Shown in pieces: positions 1 to 5,144 of a DNA stretch of 5,144 bases. The position numbers and the translations under genes are program-made. Within the stretch, counting starts at the first letter, position 1. Each line of letters opens with the position of its first letter. The notes under the pieces were generated by a model. The model was not told the DNA's origin, searched no databases, and saw only the letters and a program-made list of their open reading frames with translations. The stretch is from Proteobacteria bacterium UBA6908 (GTDB lineage Bacteria; Pseudomonadota; Gammaproteobacteria; Acidiferrobacterales; UBA6901): contig DKBE01000045.1 in NCBI GenBank assembly GCA_002451085.1, positions 17,910-23,053 on the forward strand, read 5' to 3'.

Positions 1-801
1 GCCGCCATCAATCCCGGCAACTCCGGTGGTGCGCTGGTCAACTCGCGCGGCGAGCTGGTCGGCATCAACACTGCCATCTTTTCGCGCACCGGCGGTTACA
101 TGGGTATTGGATTTGCCATCCCGAGCAACATGGCCAAGGGGGTGATGGACAGCCTGATCAAGCACGGCAAGGTGGTGCGCGGCTTCCTCGGTGTCACGAT
201 CCAGGATGTCAACGAAAAGATCTCCAAGCAGTTTGGCCTCAAGGACGCCAAGGGCGCGCTGGTCAGTGACGTCGTCAGCGGCAGTCCGGCCGACAAGGGC
301 GGCATCCAGTCCGGCGATGTGATTTTGAGTTTCGACGGCAAAACGGTTGAAAACAGCACGGCGCTGCGTCATCGCGTGGCCGACACACCGGTCGACAAGA
401 CCGTGGCGGTCGAGGTCATGCGCGACAAGAAGCCGGTGAAATTGAATGTGAAGGTGGTTGAACAACCGAAGGACATGACGGCACGCGGGGCACCGGTGAA
501 AAGCGGCGAGCCGGATACGGTGCTGGCCGGGCTGGAAGTGCGCACTCTCACCCCGGAGGATGCGCGTCAGCTGAACCTGGGCAAGCAGAGTCAGGGCGTT
601 GTGGTCATAGATGTGGAATCCGGTAGCGCGGTTGAAGAAGCCGGCATCCGACCCGGCGACGTGATTGTCGAGTTGAACCGCAAACCGGTTCGTCACGTCG
701 ATGATTTCCGCAAGCTGAGCGGCAAATTGGGCAAGAATGATACGGCGCTGTTGCTCGTGGTTCGTCAGGGGAGCAAACTGTTTCTTGCCGTGAATCCCTG
801 A
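1..801 (+). CDS. HtrA/DegP-DegQ-like periplasmic serine endoprotease, C-terminal part (5' end outside window)
   Basis: Frame 1 is open from the first base to the TGA at 799-801 and gives 266 residues, so the N-terminal signal peptide and the His and Asp of the catalytic triad lie upstream of the window. The visible part begins in the trypsin-like domain: GNSGG with the nucleophile at residue 8 (bases 22-24), followed by GINTAIF and GIGFAIP, which are typical of the HtrA family. PDZ1 spans about residues 57-152, starting at the RGFLGV carboxylate-binding loop. PDZ2 spans about residues 175-264 and the protein ends in FLAVNP. Two PDZ domains fit DegP, DegQ or MucD, whereas DegS has one. Members of this family degrade or chaperone misfolded envelope proteins in the periplasm, and PDZ1 usually binds substrate C-termini. 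The paralogue cannot be settled without the N-terminal LA loop. A lipoprotein gene follows after 20 bases, which suggests co-transcription. Confidence 0.95.
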   Translation, partial: AAINPGNSGGALVNSRGELVGINTAIFSRTGGYMGIGFAIPSNMAKGVMDSLIKHGKVVRGFLGVTIQDVNEKISKQFGLKDAKGALVSDVVSGSPADKGGIQSGDVILSFDGKTVENSTALRHRVADTPVDKTVAVEVMRDKKPVKLNVKVVEQPKDMTARGAPVKSGEPDTVLAGLEVRTLTPEDARQLNLGKQSQGVVVIDVESGSAVEEAGIRPGDVIVELNRKPVRHVDDFRKLSGKLGKNDTALLLVVRQGSKLFLAVNP

Positions 802-821
802 ACCTGGTTACGAGGGTCTGC

Positions 822-1160
822 ATGAACCGCAGTCGCATCTTTTTCGTGTTGTTCGCCCTGCTTGGTGTCTCAGCATGCACCACCGTGCAGTTTGGCCGTG
901 ATTTTGACCCCAAGCAGTTCGAGACCAGGGTGGAGCGGGGCATTACGACCCGTGACCAGGTCCGTCAGTGGATGGGAGCCCCGGTGTCGCGCGGCGCCGG
1001 ACAGAATGATCAGGGCCAACGATACGAGGAATGGTCCTACTATTACGGCCACGGTTCGATCGCCAACATGCAGGACGCCAATCTCAAGATACTGCAAGTC
1101 CGTTTTGACCTTCAGGGGCGGGTAACCAGTTATTCCTGGACCGGAGAACGCAGTCCGTAA
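822..1160 (+). CDS. Small outer-membrane lipoprotein with BamE/SmpA-OmlA-like domain
   Basis: The gene encodes 112 residues. A GAGGG ribosome site at 812-816 sits 5 bases before the ATG. The N-terminus has a short basic stretch (NRSR), a hydrophobic core at residues 6-16, and the lipobox V16-S17-A18-C19. Cleavage and lipidation at C19 are therefore expected. Thr at +2, rather than Asp, predicts sorting to the outer membrane. The mature region contains GITTRDQVRQWMGAP (residues 40-54), then an EEWSYYYG block (69-76) and QVRFDLQGRV (92-101). This pattern resembles small lipoproteins of the BamE/SmpA-OmlA type. BamE itself is part of the outer-membrane protein assembly complex; I infer only a shared fold, because the -3 Val is not the usual Leu and such domains occur in many lipoproteins outside Bam. 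The gene follows an HtrA-type protease by 20 bases, so a role in envelope maintenance is plausible but unproven. Confidence 0.85.
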   Translation: MNRSRIFFVLFALLGVSACTTVQFGRDFDPKQFETRVERGITTRDQVRQWMGAPVSRGAGQNDQGQRYEEWSYYYGHGSIANMQDANLKILQVRFDLQGRVTSYSWTGERSP

Positions 1161-1171
1161 CCTGTAACCTG
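1158..1171 (+). repeat. Two tandem copies of a 7-base unit at the end of the lipoprotein gene
   Basis: TAACCTG occurs twice back to back at 1158-1164 and 1165-1171; the first copy supplies the TAA stop of the lipoprotein gene. The second copy runs into CCTGCAGG (1168-1175), an 8-base perfect palindrome. The repeat is visible directly, but its function is unknown. With only two short units it may be chance or replication slippage. Confidence 0.5.
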
Positions 1172-1172
1172 C

Positions 1173-1178
1173 AGGTGG
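1173..1178 (+). promoter_or_regulatory. Possible Shine-Dalgarno for an alternative upstream TTG start of the TolC-family gene
   Basis: AGGTGG lies 7 bases before a TTG codon at 1186, which is in frame with the TolC-family gene. Using that TTG would add 22 residues before the ATG at 1252. The added residues (VVATRSATIPINLEISVSNRA, read from the GTG after TTG) do not look like part of a signal peptide. The ATG at 1252 gives a textbook signal peptide but has no clear Shine-Dalgarno sequence directly upstream. I therefore keep 1252 as the start and record this site as the competing option. Confidence 0.25.
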
Positions 1179-1251
1179 CGGTGCATTGGTGGTGGCGACC
1201 AGATCGGCGACAATACCAATAAACCTTGAGATTTCTGTCTCCAACCGCGCC

Positions 1252-2511
1252 ATGCAGAATTCACGCTTTCTCGTTCTGACAATGTTGCTGGTTGCCGGCT
1301 TCCCGGCTGCCACCGCCGCCGCTGAATTGCTCAGCTGGGAAGATTGTCTGGCCGAGGCCAGCCGAAGCAATGCAGAGTTGCGCAGCGCCCAGGCGACGCT
1401 CGAATCCACACGCGCTCTCGAGCGTGCCGCCTACAGCGGATTCTGGCCGCAACTTTCGGCCGGCATCAGCCACACCGATATATCCGGGAATGCCGTTAGC
1501 ACCATCAACCCGAGCTACAACGCCTCGGTCATTGCCACGCAGAACCTGTTTGCCGGTTTCCAGGACAGCGCCAAGGTGGAGCAGGCGGGCGGCAACCGTG
1601 CCGCCGCGGAGGCGGCACTCGATTCGACCCGTGCTCGTCTCAGTCTGGATCTGAAAAACGCCTACGCCGGTCTGCGCTATGCGCAGGAGAATGTGTCGCT
1701 CACTGCCAGAATCGTGCAGCGTCTGGAAGAAAACCTGCGACTGGTGGAGCTGCGTTACGAAAGCGGGCGGGAAAACCGCGGTTCATTTCTGCTGACGAGC
1801 GCGTCGCTCGCACAGGCACGTTTTGAAAATCTTCAGGCACGCCAGGCCATTCAAGCCGCCCGCACCCAGCTCGCGCGGGTATTGGGCCGGCGCGAGTCGG
1901 CCGAACTGGAGGCCAGCGGGAAAGTGCCGTTGAACGAACCCGGCCCGGAGCCGCAGTTCGCTGATCTTGTTCACCTGACTCCGGATTACCGCGCCACCGA
2001 AGCGCAGGAAAAAGTAGCCAGCGCCGATTTGCGGCTGGCGCGCGCCGGTTTTTATCCGAGCGTGAATCTGACCGGCAGTATCGGTCGTGAAGGCGGTGAC
2101 TGGTTTCCGGAGGACGAACGCCGCACCATCATCGCGAGCGTGAGTGTGCCGCTGTTCAATGGTGGACGCGATTACTATGCAACGCGCGGGGCATCCGCCA
2201 GTCTGGAGGCCACGCGCTTCAACAAGGATAATGTCGAACGACAGGTGCTGGTGCGCCTGCGGCAGACCTACAATGCCTATGTGGAATCCGCCGAGAAATT
2301 GAAAGTGGACCAGGCCTTCCTCGACGCGGCCAGTACTCGCGCCGAAATCGCCCGCAGCAAGTACAACAACGGACTCATGTCCTTCGAGGATTGGGACCGC
2401 ATTGAAACCGACCTGGTACAGCGGGCGAAGGCCTTGCTGGCCTCGCAACGCGAGCGCGTGGCGGCGGAAGCGGCCTGGGAGCAGACACAGGGCAAAGGAG
2501 TGATTCCATGA
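1252..2511 (+). CDS. TolC-family outer-membrane efflux protein
   Basis: From the ATG at 1252 this gene encodes 419 residues, close to the usual 420-490 for the family. Residues 1-24 form a signal peptide (hydrophobic core LVLTMLLVAGF, likely cleavage after ATAAA before Glu25). The mature protein shows the two outer-membrane efflux protein repeats. The first begins at LSWEDCLAEA (residues 27-36) and carries FWPQLSAGIS (64-73), then a long helical region rich in Ala, Gln, Arg and Glu. The second carries the matching FYPSVNLTGS (267-276) and the family hallmark VPLFNGG (299-305), then helices to the C-terminus. Family members are trimeric outer-membrane channels with a periplasmic helical tunnel. 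The stop codon overlaps the adaptor start by ATGA, so this channel is probably dedicated to the adjacent pump. A TTG at 1186 is an alternative start; signal-peptide logic favours 1252. The substrate cannot be read from the sequence. Confidence 0.93.
   Translation: MQNSRFLVLTMLLVAGFPAATAAAELLSWEDCLAEASRSNAELRSAQATLESTRALERAAYSGFWPQLSAGISHTDISGNAVSTINPSYNASVIATQNLFAGFQDSAKVEQAGGNRAAAEAALDSTRARLSLDLKNAYAGLRYAQENVSLTARIVQRLEENLRLVELRYESGRENRGSFLLTSASLAQARFENLQARQAIQAARTQLARVLGRRESAELEASGKVPLNEPGPEPQFADLVHLTPDYRATEAQEKVASADLRLARAGFYPSVNLTGSIGREGGDWFPEDERRTIIASVSVPLFNGGRDYYATRGASASLEATRFNKDNVERQVLVRLRQTYNAYVESAEKLKVDQAFLDAASTRAEIARSKYNNGLMSFEDWDRIETDLVQRAKALLASQRERVAAEAAWEQTQGKGVIP
2494..2500 (+). 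promoter_or_regulatory. Strong ribosome binding site inside the end of the TolC-family gene
   Basis: AAAGGAG lies 7 bases before the ATG at 2508, which supports that start over the adjacent ATG at 2511. The site falls within the last codons of the upstream gene. With the 4-base ATGA stop/start overlap at 2508-2511, it indicates translational coupling of channel and adaptor. Confidence 0.75.
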
Positions 2512-3485
2512 TGGGGATGTCGTTTCTGGCCGGTCAGCGCAGGTGGGTGACCGGCGGCGCACTGCTGGTGGTCGCGGCTGCGCTGTTTGCCTGGTGGTGG
2601 GCGGTTCGGCCGGCGCAGGCACCGACGTATCGGGAAGTGAAGGTGACACGCGGTGATCTCGATATCACCGTATTGGCCACCGGTATCGCCCAGCCGCGCA
2701 ATCGCCTGGAAATCAAGCCCCCGATCCCGGGACGCATCGAGCAGGTGCTGATCGAGGAAGGCCAGCTCGTCGCCAAGGGTACGGTGCTGGCGTGGATGAG
2801 TTCCACGGAGCGGGCGGCCTTGATGGACGCGGCCCGTGGCAAAGGCCCGGAAGAGGTTAAGCGCTGGGAGGATCTGTACCGTGCGACGCCAATTCTGGCG
2901 CCGATCGACGGTACCCTGATCCTGCGCAAGGTTGAACCCGGACAAAGCTTCACCAGTAACGACGCCGTGTTTGTCATGTCGGACCGGCTGATCGTGGTGG
3001 CGCAGGTGGATGAGACCGATATCGGGCAAATCAAACTCAATCAGTCTGCCCGGCTTGAGCTCGATGCCTATCCGGGGCAGACCTTTGAGGGCCGCGTGGC
3101 TCAAATTGCCTATGACGCCAAGACCGTCAATAACGTCACCACCTATGAGGTCGATGTGTTGCCGAAAAAGATCCCCTCATTCATGCGCAGCGGCATGACC
3201 GCCAATGTGGTGTTTCGGATCAACACCCGCCGGGACGCGTTGATTGTGCCGAGCGAGGCAATCCGGGTGCGCGACGGACATTCTTATGTGCTGCGGCCGA
3301 ATCCGGACAGCCCCGGGTCCCCGCACGAACAGGAGGTGGAGGTCGGTCTTACCGATGGCAAGCGCACTGAAGTGCTGTCGGAACTCAATGAGGGCGACGC
3401 ATTGCTGGTGGTGCGCCTCAAGACCGGGAGTCGCAACGGTGGGTCGAAATCCACCAATCCGTTCATGCCGTCACGCAAGCGCTGA
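2508..3485 (+). CDS. MacA/HlyD-type periplasmic adaptor (membrane fusion) protein with shortened hairpin
   Basis: The gene encodes 325 residues, short beside the roughly 370 of E. coli MacA. After a cytoplasmic start with RR at 11-12, one membrane segment (about 15-32, ending AWWWAV) anchors it in the inner membrane. Next come the first lipoyl half-domain (about 60-97, with PPIPGRIEQVLIEEGQLVAKG), a short helical linker (about 98-128), the second lipoyl half (129-158, PILAPIDGTLILRKVEPGQ), a beta-barrel domain (about 162-238), a membrane-proximal domain (about 240-308) and a basic Gly/Ser-rich tail. This domain order is that of adaptors joining an inner-membrane transporter to an outer-membrane channel. 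The missing length lies almost entirely in the linker, where MacA has a long coiled-coil hairpin. Flanking TolC-family and MacB-type genes make this the adaptor of an ABC-driven pump, not an RND pump. The start is well supported by AAAGGAG and the ATGA overlap. Confidence 0.92.
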   Translation: MMGMSFLAGQRRWVTGGALLVVAAALFAWWWAVRPAQAPTYREVKVTRGDLDITVLATGIAQPRNRLEIKPPIPGRIEQVLIEEGQLVAKGTVLAWMSSTERAALMDAARGKGPEEVKRWEDLYRATPILAPIDGTLILRKVEPGQSFTSNDAVFVMSDRLIVVAQVDETDIGQIKLNQSARLELDAYPGQTFEGRVAQIAYDAKTVNNVTTYEVDVLPKKIPSFMRSGMTANVVFRINTRRDALIVPSEAIRVRDGHSYVLRPNPDSPGSPHEQEVEVGLTDGKRTEVLSELNEGDALLVVRLKTGSRNGGSKSTNPFMPSRKR

Positions 3486-3494
3486 GCGCTTGCG
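3474..3494. repeat. Perfect inverted repeat (9-bp stem, TGA loop) over the adaptor stop codon
   Basis: The left arm CGCAAGCGC (3474-3482) and right arm GCGCTTGCG (3486-3494) are perfect reverse complements. They flank TGA at 3483-3485, which is the adaptor stop codon. In RNA this gives a GC-rich 9-bp stem with a three-base loop; in DNA the outermost loop bases also pair, so the site is a 21-base palindrome with one central base. No T-run follows (the next bases are CAAACTGCCG), so it is not a standard Rho-independent terminator. It lies 18 bases before the next gene. Possible roles are an mRNA-stability or processing hairpin, partial attenuation, or control of downstream initiation; the sequence alone does not choose between them. 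Confidence 0.7.
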
Positions 3495-3512
3495 CAAACT
3501 GCCGCCCCGCGC

Positions 3513-5144
3513 ATGATCGAGCTCCGTGACCTGACCAAGCAGTACCAGCTCGGCACGAATACCGTGCAGGCGCTGCGTGGTGTGACACTGACCATCGAGC
3601 CCGGCGAGTTCGTGGCGATCATGGGTCCGTCCGGTTCCGGCAAATCGACCCTGATGCATGTGATCGGTCTGCTCGATACCCCCGATGCCGGCTCCTATCG
3701 CCTGTATGGAAAAGAAGTGGCGCACCTGTCCGAGGACGAGCTGGCGGTGCTGCGCCGTGACGTCGTCGGTTTTGTGTTCCAGCAGTTCAACCTGCTGCCG
3801 CGCATGAGTGCCGCCGAGAACGTGGCTCTGCCGTTGCTCTATTCCCGTCACCGCCCGGACCTGGTGGCGGCAGGCGAGCTGCTGACCCGGGTCGGCCTCG
3901 GCGATCGTCGCGATCACCGCCCCGGCGAGTTGTCCGGCGGTCAGCAACAGCGGGTCGCCATCGCTCGCGCTCTGGTAAACCGGCCGCGCATCATTCTGGC
4001 CGACGAGCCAACCGGCAATCTCGATAGCACCAGCCAGCACGAAATCCTCAATCTGCTCACCGAGCTCAATGCCCAGGGGATGACCGTCATCATGGTCACC
4101 CATGAAGAGGATGTGGCGCAGTATGCCCGGCGCCGCATCCGGATTCGCGATGGCCAGGTGCAATCGGATGAAGTGACCAGCACGCGCCGCCAGAATGCCA
4201 AGGCCCAGACCGGCAAGCTGAAAACGATACCGCATCCATTCGGGATGGCCGAGATTTTCGAACACCTGCATCAAGGCTTGCGGGCACTGACGGCCAACAA
4301 GGTGCGCACGGCGCTGTCGATGCTTGGCATTCTGATTGGCGTGGCCGCCGTGATCGCCATGCTTGGATTGGGGCGCGGTGCGCAGCTGTCTATTGAACAA
4401 CGGCTGGCGTCGCTCGGTTCCAATCTGCTGATGCTGCGCACCGGCGCTGTCCGGATATCCGGTGTTGCGCAGGAGGTCGGTGCGTCCACCCGCCTGACCA
4501 TCGAGGATGTCGGTGCCATTCGCGATCGGGTGCCGGGAGTGGCGCTGGCTTCGCCCACCGTCAGCGGCCGGGTGCGGGTGGCCTATCTGAACCGCAACTG
4601 GAACACTTCGCTGCTTGGCACCGGCACGGCGTATGCGCGCATGCGTGCCGCCGAGCCGCAGACCGGACGATTTTTCACCGATGCCGAAAACCAGCGGCGC
4701 GCGCGGGTCGCGGTCATCGGCCTGACCGTGGTGCGCGAACTGTTTGGCAATGCCAACCCGATCGGCGAACAGATCAAGATCAACAAGGTCAACTTCCAGG
4801 TAATCGGGGTGTTACCCGAGAAAGGTGCCAGCACCTGGCGCGATGAAGACGATGCCATTGTGATTCCGGTGCTGACGGCCATGCACCGCCTGCTGGGCAC
4901 GGAGTATGTGAACTACATCGATATCGAAGTTGCGCGTCGCGACGACATGCAGGCCGTCACCGATGCAGTCACCGAACTCATGGTGCAGCGCCACCGCGTG
5001 CCACCCTCGCAGCGCACCGAGGCCTACAATATCCGTAACATGGCCGATATCCAGGCGGCGTTGAGCGAAACCAGCCGCACCATGTCCACGCTGCTGGCCG
5101 CGATTGCCACGATCTCACTGATCGTCGGCGGCATCGGCATCATG
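3513..5144 (+). CDS. macB: MacB-type ABC transporter, ATPase fused to permease (3' end outside window)
   Basis: Frame 3 is open from the ATG at 3513 to the last base, giving 544 residues without a stop. The N-terminal nucleotide-binding domain (about 1-225) has all core motifs: Tyr11 as likely A-loop, Walker A GPSGSGKST (38-46), Q-loop Gln90, signature LSGGQQQR (140-147), Walker B IILADEP (160-166) with Glu165 catalytic, and the switch His197. A linker leads to TM1 (about 268-286), then a periplasmic domain (about 287-522), and TM2 begins near 523 and is cut at the edge. These positions match E. coli MacB (648 residues), so roughly 100 residues and the last membrane helices are missing. MacB dimers use ATP to drive export through an adaptor and TolC; known cargoes of family members include macrolides, peptides and lipid-like molecules. 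The cargo here is unknown. No Shine-Dalgarno sequence precedes the ATG, but no other start codon lies between it and the in-frame stop at 3483. Confidence 0.95.
   Translation, partial: MIELRDLTKQYQLGTNTVQALRGVTLTIEPGEFVAIMGPSGSGKSTLMHVIGLLDTPDAGSYRLYGKEVAHLSEDELAVLRRDVVGFVFQQFNLLPRMSAAENVALPLLYSRHRPDLVAAGELLTRVGLGDRRDHRPGELSGGQQQRVAIARALVNRPRIILADEPTGNLDSTSQHEILNLLTELNAQGMTVIMVTHEEDVAQYARRRIRIRDGQVQSDEVTSTRRQNAKAQTGKLKTIPHPFGMAEIFEHLHQGLRALTANKVRTALSMLGILIGVAAVIAMLGLGRGAQLSIEQRLASLGSNLLMLRTGAVRISGVAQEVGASTRLTIEDVGAIRDRVPGVALASPTVSGRVRVAYLNRNWNTSLLGTGTAYARMRAAEPQTGRFFTDAENQRRARVAVIGLTVVRELFGNANPIGEQIKINKVNFQVIGVLPEKGASTWRDEDDAIVIPVLTAMHRLLGTEYVNYIDIEVARRDDMQAVTDAVTELMVQRHRVPPSQRTEAYNIRNMADIQAALSETSRTMSTLLAAIATISLIVGGIGIM

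Noticed and set aside
1186..1214. Possible sigma-70 promoter: TTGGTG and GACAAT separated by 17 bases
   Set aside because: Only 3 of 6 and 4 of 6 consensus bases match, which is expected by chance in a region of this length. The spacing is right, but I would not annotate it without transcription start data.
870..1409. 179-codon - strand open frame across the lipoprotein-TolC gap, a possible divergent gene
   Set aside because: Most of it is antisense to the two flanking genes, and the translated sequence has no recognisable motif. The 91-base gap is too small to hold the gene by itself.
1783..3104. Two overlapping long open frames on the - strand (1783-2649 and 2277-3104)
   Set aside because: Both sit opposite well-supported TolC-family and adaptor genes, overlap each other in different frames, and show no domain, signal peptide or membrane pattern of a real protein.
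3474..3510. Rho-independent terminator after the adaptor gene
   Set aside because: The stem is strong, but there is no T-run after it, and the next pump gene starts 18 bases downstream, so full termination here would make little sense.
3471..4400. Long open frame on the - strand (309 codons) opposite the macB-like gene
   Set aside because: It lies antisense to the conserved ATPase motifs. The predicted protein is rich in His and Gln, has no recognisable domain, and looks like a codon-bias shadow in GC-rich DNA.
3513..5144. LolD/LolCE-type lipoprotein-release or FtsEX-type system instead of MacB
   Set aside because: ATPase and permease are fused in one chain with the ATPase first and one membrane helix before a large periplasmic domain. 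That is MacB architecture; LolCDE and FtsEX have separate ATPase subunits.

Overview
The window is a densely packed, GC-rich stretch in which every confident gene lies on the + strand. It looks like the chromosome of a Gram-negative proteobacterium, most likely a gammaproteobacterium. The evidence is a periplasmic HtrA-type protease, a lipobox-bearing lipoprotein of BamE/SmpA-like appearance, a TolC-family outer-membrane factor and a MacB-type inner-membrane ABC transporter. I cannot name the genus from sequence reading alone.

Layout: (1) Positions 1-801 hold the 3' part of a DegP/DegQ/MucD-like serine protease, from the catalytic GNSGG serine through two PDZ domains. (2) Positions 822-1160 encode a 112-residue lipoprotein, 20 bases behind the protease stop, with a BamE/SmpA-like fold signature. 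(3) Positions 1161-1251 are a 91-base gap with a short tandem repeat and an ambiguous start region. (4) Positions 1252-2511 encode a TolC-family outer-membrane efflux protein. (5) Positions 2508-3485 encode a membrane-anchored periplasmic adaptor of the MacA/HlyD type, overlapping the previous gene by ATGA. (6) Positions 3513-5144 encode the first 544 residues of a MacB-type ABC transporter, which runs off the right edge.

Genes 4-6 make a complete tripartite pump in the order outer-membrane factor, adaptor, ATPase/permease, so a single transcript can supply an exporter spanning both membranes. The protease and the lipoprotein upstream belong to envelope quality control. No terminator is visible between any of the genes, so all five may be co-transcribed, although the 91-base gap leaves room for a separate pump promoter.

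The points most worth a second look are the adaptor's very short helical linker, which replaces the long TolC-docking hairpin of classical MacA, and a perfect 9-bp stem at 3474-3494 whose three-base loop is exactly the adaptor stop codon. The macB-like gene then starts in the same frame 27 bases after that stop, with no visible Shine-Dalgarno sequence. I found no sign of a mobile element, CRISPR array, RNA gene or wholly new system; this is mostly ordinary envelope and efflux biology.
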